Source: JAVSMW01 sp032027005
GTDB lineage: Bacteria; Bacillota; Thermincolia; Thermincolales; UBA2595
Direction: 5' to 3'
Assembly (NCBI GenBank): GCA_032027005.1
Contig: JAVSMW010000014.1
Span: forward strand, 21,781-73,382
DNA length: 51,602 nt
The position numbers and the translations under genes were made by a program. This document shows positions 43,468 to 51,527 of the stretch, in pieces. How positions within the stretch are numbered: position 1 is the stretch's first letter; each line of letters begins with the position of its first letter. The notes below the pieces were generated by a model. It saw only the letters and a list, made by a program, of their open reading frames with translations. It was not told the origin of the DNA and ran no database searches.

Positions 43468-44721
43468 ATGTCAGAACAAAGACCTAAAGGGTACGAATGG
43501 AAAATCGTTATTGTCCTATCCTTGATCTGGGGCATGGTGGCTCTTGACCGCTTGGCGGTGGTATACCTTTTTCCCGTAATTATACCTGAATTTAAGCTTT
43601 CCAATGCGCAGGCCGGCGCTATCACATCAATCTTAGCTATTACCTGGGCGCTCTCGTCGTGGGGAATGGGCTATGCTTCAGACCGCGTGGGGCGGAGAAA
43701 AATACTCCTGCCTTCGGCAATCTTCTTCTCCCTGATGTCTTGGTTTACCGGTCTAACCAAAAGCTTTGCCGGCCTTTTGGGCGTAAGAGGCCTTTTGGGG
43801 CTTGGTGAGGGTGCAGTGTTTTCTGCCGCGGTGGCCACCATTGCTGAGGAATCTACTCCCACCAAAAGAGGTTTGAATATTGGTCTGTTCCAGGGCAGTT
43901 TTGCGCTGATCGGCATCGGCTTTGGGGCTATGATTGCTACTCAACTGGCAGCAGCTTTCGGTTGGCGGCCTGTCATGTTTATCGTAGGGATTCCAGGCAT
44001 TATCTTAGCCGTCATCCTTTGGTCGTTTATGAAGGAACCGCCGTCAATTGCCAACCGATCTGACCAAAGCGGATCCGATGAATTACGTCCCAGTCTTTTT
44101 GCCGCCTTTAAATACAAAAATATAATTGTTTCTACCATTGTTTCATGTTTATTTATGAATTGGCTATATAATTTTACTACCTTTTCCGCATTATTCCTGA
44201 CCCAAATCAGAGGTCTCTCCCTTCCTACCGCCGGAGGAGTTATCTCCATGATGGGTTTTGGTGGATTCCTGGGGATGGTTTTGATCCCAGCTTTGTCAGA
44301 CCATTTTGGCCGGAAACCATTACTGATTATTTCCACCATCCTGGCCGGGCTGTTAACCCTGGCGTTTGCCTTTGCGGGAAACAATCCTATGTTGCTTGGA
44401 TTTATCCTTTTCGTTGGGGCAGGCTTTGGATTGGGCAGCTACCCCATCTGGCTCTCCACAATTCCAACAGAATCGGTGCCGACCCGACTGGCCGGATCTG
44501 CCGTTGGGATCCCAACAGCAGTTGGGGAAACTTTTGGGGCAGTTTTGATGCCGGTAATCGGCGGCGGCTTGGCTGACAGCTTCGGGTTACAGGCACCAAT
44601 GATTTTGGCAGCTGTAACACCCATGATTGCCATGGTGATTTCATTCTTCTTCCAGGAAACCGCTCCCAAGGTTGTAAACGCCAAATCTATGCCCGATTTT
44701 GCTAAGGCTGCCCAAAACTAA
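43468..44721 (+). CDS. MFS transporter (organic/aromatic acid type)
   Basis: This 417-residue protein has twelve predicted hydrophobic helices and the major-facilitator motif between helices 2 and 3 (GYASDRVGRRKILLPS), repeated in the second half (SDHFGRKPLLII). It is a secondary transporter of the inner membrane. ATG 43468 is supported by AGGAGG at 43453; an in-frame GTG at 43441 is less likely. Its position between the carboxylase and ligase genes suggests uptake of the substrate or export of an acid. Confidence 0.88.
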   Translation: MSEQRPKGYEWKIVIVLSLIWGMVALDRLAVVYLFPVIIPEFKLSNAQAGAITSILAITWALSSWGMGYASDRVGRRKILLPSAIFFSLMSWFTGLTKSFAGLLGVRGLLGLGEGAVFSAAVATIAEESTPTKRGLNIGLFQGSFALIGIGFGAMIATQLAAAFGWRPVMFIVGIPGIILAVILWSFMKEPPSIANRSDQSGSDELRPSLFAAFKYKNIIVSTIVSCLFMNWLYNFTTFSALFLTQIRGLSLPTAGGVISMMGFGGFLGMVLIPALSDHFGRKPLLIISTILAGLLTLAFAFAGNNPMLLGFILFVGAGFGLGSYPIWLSTIPTESVPTRLAGSAVGIPTAVGETFGAVLMPVIGGGLADSFGLQAPMILAAVTPMIAMVISFFFQETAPKVVNAKSMPDFAKAAQN

Positions 44722-44766
44722 TAACAGATCCAAAATAATGCTCAGGGAAAGAAGGGTTCAAAACTA

Positions 44767-45696
44767 ATGAGTGGTAAAAAGGTCATGCGCAATCTTTTTT
44801 CCGGCAGACCGGTAGATGCCGTGCCAATGTTGTTCCCAATAATACCTCTTGGCGCGAAAATAATGCAGGTTTCAACATCTGCTATTACTTCAGATCCGGC
44901 TCTCGCGGTTCAGTGCGCACTGCAAATCAAGCAACTGCTGGCGCCCCAAGGCCTGGTTCTTTACGATCCGGTAACAGTGAGCCTGGCCTTTGGCGACTGC
45001 CTGAAAGCAGGAACATCTATACCTGAATCGGCAAGATTGGCTGGGAATATTTCTGTAACATTGGAAACTACCCAAAGGTTAACTGCAACGTTAGGGAAGG
45101 AAGCGGCCGTTTTCGCAGCGATACCCGGGCCTGCTGAGTTAGTTCGGTCGATTGCTGATGCTGGGGAAGCTGAAGAATTCTTATCTAATCAAGAAGTAAT
45201 GGAGTCCATAAGTAAATTATTGATTGATTTAGCAAAGGAATTTATGGAAAACCGTGTTGATGGTTTTGTGGTGGTGGAAAATCAAAAACAGTTTGCCGGA
45301 ACAGGGGTAAAAGGATTTTATCGCCAGTTTTTAACAACTGTTGGTAATCTTGCTGACTATTATGGAATACCTTTGGTTATCTATTTGCAAGGACAGAATG
45401 ATTTAGACCAACTGCCTAATGATTTTGCCGACTTGGCTTTTAAAGGAATACTTTTCGATGGTTCAGCCAAAGATTTGCCCAACACTTATCAAAGTGTTGG
45501 TAACAAAGTATTTGGCTTCACAGTCCCGGAAGAAATGCTGACCCAAATGCCAACCGGGGTGCAGGAATATCTGGAGAAACTCACCGGAGAGATACCTGGA
45601 AGGCGTTTAATGTTATCGGTGCCCTGGATGATGACTGAAGATTTGTCGGTGACCCATATCGTCGGCTTGAATGACTTCGTCAAAAAAGCAGTCTAA
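44767..45696 (+). CDS. uroporphyrinogen decarboxylase-family protein, role unknown
   Basis: This 309-residue protein resembles the UroD/methyltransferase barrel superfamily: a start with KKVMRNLFSGRPVDAVPMLFP, a central EFMENRVDGFVVVEN and a C-terminal GRRLMLSVPWMM. The residues typical of true UroD are not evident, and there is no corrinoid gene beside it, so heme synthesis or methyl transfer is unlikely. It lies inside the carboxylase operon. Its size (about 34 kDa) is that of the fifth protein reported for the acetophenone carboxylase system (ApcE); whether the two are homologous cannot be decided here. Confidence 0.6.
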   Translation: MSGKKVMRNLFSGRPVDAVPMLFPIIPLGAKIMQVSTSAITSDPALAVQCALQIKQLLAPQGLVLYDPVTVSLAFGDCLKAGTSIPESARLAGNISVTLETTQRLTATLGKEAAVFAAIPGPAELVRSIADAGEAEEFLSNQEVMESISKLLIDLAKEFMENRVDGFVVVENQKQFAGTGVKGFYRQFLTTVGNLADYYGIPLVIYLQGQNDLDQLPNDFADLAFKGILFDGSAKDLPNTYQSVGNKVFGFTVPEEMLTQMPTGVQEYLEKLTGEIPGRRLMLSVPWMMTEDLSVTHIVGLNDFVKKAV

Positions 45697-45740
45697 ATTT
45701 TCTTTGCATAAAGCAGCCAAGTTTTCCTGAGTTAGTTTAT

Positions 45741-45864
45741 CCGATAGCTAACCGCCGCTAAGACTCCCACTTTTCTAAGTGGGAGATAAGCGGCGCTATG
45801 CTCCTGGATAACGATTTCTAAGCGTCAGATGGAGTAAAAAAACTCCACCTGACGCTTAGAACTC
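45741..45864 (+). repeat. double-hairpin structured repeat, copy 2
   Basis: The first fold pairs CGCCGCT (45753-45759) with AGCGGCG (45789-45795) around CTCCCACTT/AAGTGGGAG (45764-45772 / 45777-45785). The second pairs 45816-45835 with 45842-45861 (one mismatch) around an A-rich loop. The element is the plus-strand counterpart of 36650-36775. The loop-near part of the second stem (ATGGAGT / ACTCCACC) is shared, while its outer part is different in sequence yet still self-complementary. It lies between the UroD-family gene and the acyl-CoA ligase. Confidence 0.75.
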
Positions 45865-45873
45865 TGTTTAAAT

Positions 45874-45912
45874 AGCAACCTTCTCCTGATACAGGAGTCA
45901 GGTTGCTTTAAA
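45874..45912 (+). terminator. hairpin, possible terminator
   Basis: AGCAACC (45874-45880) pairs with GGTTGCT (45901-45907), enclosing a second perfect stem CTCCTG/CAGGAG, and is followed by TTAAACT. The T run is short, so it may instead be part of the repeat next to it. Confidence 0.4.
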
Positions 45913-45966
45913 CTAACCAAAGAGTATTGTTGAACTTTATGCCTTGAACAGAGAGAGGGTGTGAAG

Positions 45967-47667
45967 ATGTATTGGAGTTACAAATATATAAGTCAAAAAT
46001 TTTTACCTGAGATAAAAAATGTTTGGACAGTGAAAGACATTGTTGAAAAAACAGCCTTGCTCGAAGATACAACATACTTAATCTATGCACCTACCGGGGA
46101 AAGCTATACTTACAGGGAATCAAATCTGGCAGCAAACCGGATTGCTCATTCACTTAACAGCATAGGACTGCGTAAAGGAGACCGGGTAGGCATCTTTATG
46201 ACTAATACGCCTGACTATGTCTTTATTTTTTATGCCTCCGCCAAACTGGGTCTCATCGAAGTACCCTTCAATACCAATTTTCGGGCGCCGGAAATATCTT
46301 ACATGGTCAATAACGCAGATATCTCGACCATTATAGTTGAAGCTAATCAGAAGTTCATTGAAATTCTATGCAATGTGGCAAAGCAATCGCCAGGATTAAA
46401 AAACATAATTGTTGTGGGTGAGATAGGCAGTGTTCCACAGACTTCGCTTAATTTTTATTCCCTTTCTGAATTAATAAAAACAGGGGACGATTCGAATCCG
46501 GAAGTTTCTGTCGATGGCGAGGACGATTTTAGTATTATTTTTACTTCCGGAACCACAGGTTTACCCAAAGGTGCCATTACCAAGAACAAAACTGCCGTGC
46601 TGGGTGCCATGTCTATTGGGGCAATGGCAGTTACCCAGGCATCAAGAATGTATACCTGCCTGCCTTTTTTTCACACAAACGCGCAAATTTTTACAGCGCT
46701 TGGCATGAGGCTTCTCGGGGCCTCTATGGTACTTGACGAACGATTCAGCCCGCGCAAGCTTTGGCATGAAATAACTAAGTATCAGGCCGACTGTTTCAGC
46801 TCACTTGGGGGAATGATACAGATTTTGGATTCGGTCTTTGCCGAAGACGAAGTACCAGAACATCCTGCGCGTATGGTTTGGGTGGCCGGTACGCCGGCGG
46901 CTCTCTGGGAGCGTTTCGAAAAGAAGTTTAAGGTTGAAGTATATGAAGGTTACGGAATGACCGAGGCCCCTGTTGCTTTTGTCAATTGTCATCCCGATAA
47001 GACAAAAAGGAAGACCGGTTCGGTCGGCAAACCGCTTTTTGGGGACTTAGGTCGGCAGGTTAAGTTGGTCAACGACCAGAACGAGGCGAGCCTTGAGGGC
47101 CTCGGGGAAGTAGTGCAAAAGGGCAGGGATTTTATAACCCGAGGTTACTGGAATGCTCCCCAGGCTAACCAGGAAGCCTTTGACCAGGACGGCTGGTTTC
47201 ACACCGGAGATGTGTTAAGGGTAGATAAAGAAGGCTATTACTACTTCGTGGACCGGAATAAATTTATGATCAGGGTAGGTGGAGAAAATGTCTCTGCCTT
47301 TGAGGTAGAAGATGTAATCAACAGCCATCCTGTGATAGCTCAATCTGCTGCAATTCCGGTACCTGATCCTTTTAAAGGAGAAGAAATCAAAGTGCTCCTG
47401 AAGCTTGCCGAAAATGCAGCAGATCAGGTAGATTTCCGCGAACTTGTCGGCCACTGTGCCCGGAAACTCGCTTATTTTAAGGTGCCTCGGTATTTTGAGA
47501 TTATTGACGAGTTTCCGAAAACGGCAACTGAAAGAATCCAGAAAACCCAGTTAAAGGAACGCGAAAAACAACAACAAGATCACGGCTGGGACCGGAATGA
47601 GGAGTTTTCGGAGTGGAGAAGTGTGTGTATTAAGGCTCACAAGAAAGCAGGGGATAAAAATGAGTGA
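45967..47667 (+). CDS. AMP-forming acyl-CoA ligase
   Basis: This 566-residue protein of the ANL family has the phosphate loop IIFTSGTTGLPKGAITKNK, the YEGYGMTEAPVAF motif, the GWFHTGDVLRVD hinge and the catalytic C-terminal lysine region KTATERIQKTQL. It makes an acyl- or aryl-CoA from the free acid, ATP and CoA. ATG 45967 follows GAGAGGG; GTG 45961 is an alternative. It overlaps the thiolase gene by eight bases. The substrate is open: a fatty acid, benzoate or the carboxylated ketone are all possible in this context. Confidence 0.88.
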   Translation: MYWSYKYISQKFLPEIKNVWTVKDIVEKTALLEDTTYLIYAPTGESYTYRESNLAANRIAHSLNSIGLRKGDRVGIFMTNTPDYVFIFYASAKLGLIEVPFNTNFRAPEISYMVNNADISTIIVEANQKFIEILCNVAKQSPGLKNIIVVGEIGSVPQTSLNFYSLSELIKTGDDSNPEVSVDGEDDFSIIFTSGTTGLPKGAITKNKTAVLGAMSIGAMAVTQASRMYTCLPFFHTNAQIFTALGMRLLGASMVLDERFSPRKLWHEITKYQADCFSSLGGMIQILDSVFAEDEVPEHPARMVWVAGTPAALWERFEKKFKVEVYEGYGMTEAPVAFVNCHPDKTKRKTGSVGKPLFGDLGRQVKLVNDQNEASLEGLGEVVQKGRDFITRGYWNAPQANQEAFDQDGWFHTGDVLRVDKEGYYYFVDRNKFMIRVGGENVSAFEVEDVINSHPVIAQSAAIPVPDPFKGEEIKVLLKLAENAADQVDFRELVGHCARKLAYFKVPRYFEIIDEFPKTATERIQKTQLKEREKQQQDHGWDRNEEFSEWRSVCIKAHKKAGDKNE

Positions 47668-48211
47668 GAGGGTTTATATCACAAATGGTTTACGCACTCC
47701 CTTTGGGAGCTTTGGCGGCTCTTTGAAAGATATTGAAGTTGAGACTCTGGCCGCTCTGGTGATCAAAGAACTGGTCAGCCGCAGTAAAATTGCGCCGGAA
47801 GAGATTAATGCAGTTCATCTTGGCTGTGCCAATACGGCCGAATCCAAGGATGTCATCGCGCCGGTCATTGCCCGTCAAGCCCTCCTGAAAGCCGGCCTGC
47901 CGGTCCAGGTGCTCTCGTCAACAGTTGACAAAGCATGCTGTTCCGGCACGGAGGCCATAAAAAAAGGATTTGATGCTATTAGATTGGGCGAAGCTGATGT
48001 TGTAATTGCCGGAGGAGTACAGACTATGAGCCGGGCTCCCCTTGTGGTCAGAAATGTAAGGTGGGGCAACAGGCTGGGCAATCTGGAGATGGAAGACTGC
48101 CTTTTTGCCAGCGGATACAAGGACTACAATCTCCATGACCGACACCCTTATTCAGATGATGTCGATACATACTTTAATTCAAAGAGCTGCGGGTACCGGC
48201 AGGGGAGTTGA
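47660..48211 (+). pseudogene. thiolase, truncated after about 165 residues
   Basis: The N-terminal part is a normal acetyl-CoA acetyltransferase: RVYITNGLRTPFGSFGGSL, the nucleophilic cysteine in VDKACCSGTEAI, and GGVQTMSRAPLV. After GYKDYN the match stops and the frame ends at TGA 48209-48211, where a complete thiolase would go on to about 390 residues with GHP and CxG motifs. The second catalytic domain is missing, so it cannot be active as it stands. The sequence then runs into a CaiB-family C-terminus in another frame. The junction lies roughly at 48125-48192 and looks like an internal deletion. Confidence 0.8.
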
Positions 48212-48587
48212 AGAACTAAATGGCCACATCGCTGCGTACAACATATACGAAACAGCCGATGGGCGGTTTATCAGCCTAGGGGCGGTGGAAAACAAGTTCT
48301 GGCAAAATTTCTGCCATGCAGTGGGTAAGAGTGATTGGATTGATGAAAATTTGACAGAGGCCAAGCCAGACAACAAAGTTTATGCCGAAATGGCTGCCCT
48401 GTTTAAAAGTAAAAGTTTCGCTGAGTGGACCCGGTTTTCCCTGGAGGTAGACTGTTGTATGGCCCCGGTACTCGAAACCAATGAGATGCTTAACTCTGCT
48501 TTGCTAAAGGATAAAGGACTGTTGACTGGTATTATGGATGGGCAGCCGCCGGCCCTGGGGCAGCATAATGGGGAAATCTTTGAATAA
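48192..48587 (+). pseudogene. C-terminal remnant of a CaiB/BaiF-family CoA-transferase
   Basis: From GTGRGVEELNGHIAAYNIYETADGRF-like residues to the TAA at 48587 the frame matches the C-terminal third of class III CoA-transferases (SLGAVENKFWQNFC, FAEWTRFSLEVDCCMAPVL). The N-terminal two thirds with the catalytic Asp are absent. The fragment lies directly after the thiolase fragment in a different frame, so one deletion event probably removed the end of the thiolase gene and the beginning of this one. Confidence 0.78.
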
Positions 48588-48591
48588 ACCG

Positions 48592-48622
48592 AATCCAGGA
48601 ACAAAACTGTTCCTGGATTTCA
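48592..48622 (+). terminator. Rho-independent terminator after the CaiB remnant
   Basis: AATCCAGGAACA (48592-48603) and TGTTCCTGGATT (48608-48619) form a perfect 12-bp stem with a four-base loop and a short T-rich tail. Confidence 0.85.
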
Positions 48623-48783
48623 TTTATGTTGCATTTTCACATCACCCGTAGCGTTATTGCAACAGTATTACAATTATAATGAAATTAGGCGTTTTACTGA
48701 GGAACCCAAAATATTGACATGCATTGCATCGCATTTTGGCACCATCCGGAATTCCATAAACCCTATATTGGGGCTATAGAAGG

Positions 48784-48800
48784 TTGGCATGATTTTTGCT
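48784..48800 (+). promoter_or_regulatory. sigma-54 (-24/-12) promoter of the bamBCD-like operon
   Basis: TTGGCATGATTTTTGCT fits TGGCAYR-N4-TTGCW with GG (48786-48787) and GC (48798-48799) 12 bp apart. The start of transcription would be near 48811, about 80 bases before the ATG at 48891. A second TTGGCACC at 48735 has no matching -12 element. Confidence 0.82.
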
Positions 48801-48890
48801 ATTTAATATTATGTTTGGTGATGTCGGCCCTGATGTAAGTATTTGGGGAAGGATCATTCACGGCAAAAACAATTGGGAGGTACTGAAATA

Positions 48891-50924
48891 ATGAGGTACG
48901 CAGAAACAGGGTATGATTTGGAAGTTGATTTATCGCGGGGGAACATTGAGCGGATGGAAACAGACCAGGAATTGACCAAACTTCATCTGGGCGGCAATGG
49001 TACAGCCGCCAGGCTGATATGGGACAGGGTGCCCCCTGAGGTGGATGCCTTTTCTCCGGACAATCTGCTCATATTCAGCACAGGACTGTTGGTCGGCACA
49101 CCTGTACCCGCCTGTAACCGTACAATGGTCGACACAATATCCCCCCAGACAAACCTTTTTTCCCATTCAATATTTGGAGGTTATTTTGGCCCGGAGCTGA
49201 AACATGCCGGTTACGACAAAATAGTGATTCGCGGCAAAGCCCCCGACCTGGTTTATTTGTGGATACACAATGACAGGATGGAATTACGTGACGCCTCCCA
49301 TCTAAAGGGGAAAGGTGCCCAAGAAACCGCAGAAATCATTAAAAAGGAGTTGAATGACTCCAATATTCAGGTGGCCGCCATAGGTCTGGCCGGCGAAAAC
49401 AGGCTTTTTATGGCTAGCATCGAACACTCAAACGCCAGCGCCTCGCGCGGGGTTGGAGCGGTTATGGGGGATAAGCGGTTGAAGGCCATCGCCGTACGCG
49501 GCACAAAAGACTTTAATGTCGCCAGCCCGGAAGAACTCTACAAGCTGTGTTTAACACACAGTCAGGAAATTCACGCCAGCCCCTTTAACGGGGACTTGAT
49601 GGCCATCGAATGGAATGACGAATTTCACCACGACAACTTCGCCTGGGGCAATGCCCGCACACGGAGAAGGGGTTACTGGAGCCAGGAACTGGAAGACAGG
49701 TGGAAGGATTACACCCTGAAAATTCGTGACCGTTTACAGGGCTGCTATAACTGTCCGAAGAACTGCCACCTGGTTGTCAAACCACCGGGGCGGCAGAGAT
49801 ACATGCTGAAATGCTATGGCAAAGGTACCTGGCACATGGCGGCCTTTAAAGAGGTAGATTTTACTTTTGACATACTGGCTCTAAGTCAGGAATACGGTGT
49901 GGACAGCTATGCAGCTCCGCAGACTATAGCTTTTGCCATAGAGCTTTACGAGGCCGGCATTCTGACCGACAAAGATTTACCTGATTTTCCGGCCGACAGC
50001 GGGGACAGATTTTATTACCTCCTTGAAAAGCTTGTCCGGCGGGAAGGGATCGGTGATGTCTTAGCCAACGGTGTCTATCATGCGGCCCGCCAGATTGGTA
50101 ACGGAGCAGAGGTATATGATCATAACACAATGAAAAAATTTGAACAGTTACCGCTTAAGCTGGGGAAGGTAAATTACCCTTATTTTCTGATGTACTGCAC
50201 CAGTGATAAGATGGCCATCAATCAGACCGAGGGCTCATTCCCGCAGGACGCTCTCCGTGACCCGGAGGAGAGAAAAAAGTTTGTGGATGAATGGATATCA
50301 GCCCCCGAAAGGTTCAGAAGATTCTATATGGAGTGGGAGCCGCGCACAAATCCATCTGTGGAAGCGTCAGTCAACATTTGTGACTGGAATGAGACAATGC
50401 ATTACATTGATGACGCCACCGGCCTGTGTGCCTTCTGCTCGTCATTCAGAGGCCAGTTTGGCGGCGGCGCAGCTTATCACATATATAACATCCCACATTT
50501 CATCAACGTGGCTGCCGGAATGGAAATGGATGCCGACGACCTCTGGCAGGTAGCCAGAAGGAACAAAAACCTGGTCAGGGCCATTAACATCAGCAGAGGC
50601 ATGAGAAGGGCTGACGAAAAGCCGCCGGAAGACCATTGGAAGGTAAGGGAGCCGGATAAAGAGAAAGAGCTTCTTGACGAGTACTACAAATTTAAAGGGT
50701 GGACCAATGACGGAATTCCATCCAAGGCCACTCTGGATAAACTGGGCCTGGGTTTCGTTGCTGAAGAATTCATCAAAAGGGGAATTTTGACCGGCAGCGA
50801 GGATAATTGTTACACCGAGATATCGTGCTACTCGGAAGTGAATAAAAAGGACCAGTTTTTATCTGTACGGAAGGCTGAAGGTTATACCTTGACTGAAGCG
50901 TTAAGCAAGAAAAAAGTGCAATAG
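48891..50924 (+). CDS. bamB: BamB-like tungsten oxidoreductase, second copy (class II benzoyl-CoA reductase type)
   Basis: This 677-residue protein is a paralogue of the gene at 307-2265, with the same start pattern (MRYAETGYDLEVDL), pterin-domain segments and cluster cysteines C285-x2-C288-x3-C292. It is shorter by some 15 residues in the middle and carries about 35 extra residues at the C-terminus. ATG 48891 is supported by GGGAGG and by alignment with the first copy; the frame upstream is not conserved. It is followed after 19 bases by a BamC-like ferredoxin and then a BamD-like gene, the order of class II benzoyl-CoA reductase. Use on another aromatic or alicyclic acyl-CoA is possible. 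Confidence 0.82.
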   Translation: MRYAETGYDLEVDLSRGNIERMETDQELTKLHLGGNGTAARLIWDRVPPEVDAFSPDNLLIFSTGLLVGTPVPACNRTMVDTISPQTNLFSHSIFGGYFGPELKHAGYDKIVIRGKAPDLVYLWIHNDRMELRDASHLKGKGAQETAEIIKKELNDSNIQVAAIGLAGENRLFMASIEHSNASASRGVGAVMGDKRLKAIAVRGTKDFNVASPEELYKLCLTHSQEIHASPFNGDLMAIEWNDEFHHDNFAWGNARTRRRGYWSQELEDRWKDYTLKIRDRLQGCYNCPKNCHLVVKPPGRQRYMLKCYGKGTWHMAAFKEVDFTFDILALSQEYGVDSYAAPQTIAFAIELYEAGILTDKDLPDFPADSGDRFYYLLEKLVRREGIGDVLANGVYHAARQIGNGAEVYDHNTMKKFEQLPLKLGKVNYPYFLMYCTSDKMAINQTEGSFPQDALRDPEERKKFVDEWISAPERFRRFYMEWEPRTNPSVEASVNICDWNETMHYIDDATGLCAFCSSFRGQFGGGAAYHIYNIPHFINVAAGMEMDADDLWQVARRNKNLVRAINISRGMRRADEKPPEDHWKVREPDKEKELLDEYYKFKGWTNDGIPSKATLDKLGLGFVAEEFIKRGILTGSEDNCYTEISCYSEVNKKDQFLSVRKAEGYTLTEALSKKKVQ

Positions 50925-50943
50925 TGAGGGGAGTGAAAATCAG

Positions 50944-51486
50944 ATGACCCAGTTGATAAAAAAATCAGTAAGAACAATAAAGGTTGATTTGGACAAATGC
51001 AATGGCTGCCGTGCCTGTGAGATAGCCTGCGCAGCATTTCACGCCATTCCTAAGTACAGCAGTTTTAATCCGGCCCGGTCCCGGATCCGGGTGGTTATTG
51101 ACGAGAGGAATGACGAGTGGGTAGCGATTCGTGCCACTGATTACAGCAAAGCTGGCTGTGATGGCCGGCGGACTTATACGATTAAGGGCAAGGAATACAG
51201 CGAATGCAGCTTCTGCGGCACAGTCTGCCCAACCAGGGACCTTTTTAAAGAGCCTGATTCGGGCCTGCCGATGAAATGTGATATGTGTGAAGATGAACCG
51301 GAACCATTATGTGTACAGGCCTGTCCGCGCGATTGCCTGACCTGTGTAGAAACGGAAGAGCTCGCAGAAGAAGACACAGAAGAAATAAAACCCGGTGAAG
51401 CTGAAATAGGCATACAGTCACTGATAGACAGGTTTGGATCAAAGAAGGTAGAAGAAATTCTTGCCCGTATGACGCAAAAGGGCTAA
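50944..51486 (+). CDS. bamC: BamC-like polyferredoxin, electron-transfer subunit
   Basis: This 180-residue protein has four cysteine groups for several [4Fe-4S] clusters: CNGCRACEIAC (about 19-29), CSFCGTVCPTRD, CDMCEDEPEPLCVQACPRDC and CLTC. Linking segments NPARSRIRVV and KEPDSGLPMKCDMC are like those recalled for BamC, which delivers electrons to the tungsten site of BamB. The C-terminus is acidic and then helical without cysteines. The ATG follows GAGGGGAGTG. The position directly after a BamB-like gene supports the assignment. Confidence 0.82.
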   Translation: MTQLIKKSVRTIKVDLDKCNGCRACEIACAAFHAIPKYSSFNPARSRIRVVIDERNDEWVAIRATDYSKAGCDGRRTYTIKGKEYSECSFCGTVCPTRDLFKEPDSGLPMKCDMCEDEPEPLCVQACPRDCLTCVETEELAEEDTEEIKPGEAEIGIQSLIDRFGSKKVEEILARMTQKG

Positions 51487-51527
51487 GCTGCGTATCAATA
51501 AATTATGAAAGAAGGGGAGAGATAATC

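Noticed and set aside
44767..45696. Heme-pathway uroporphyrinogen decarboxylase (HemE)
   Set aside because: No heme genes are near and the characteristic active-site start of HemE is not seen; only the superfamily can be supported.
48735..48752. TTGGCACC at 48735 as a second sigma-54 promoter
   Set aside because: The -12 position reads CGGAA rather than TTGCW; the full match at 48784 is the better candidate.
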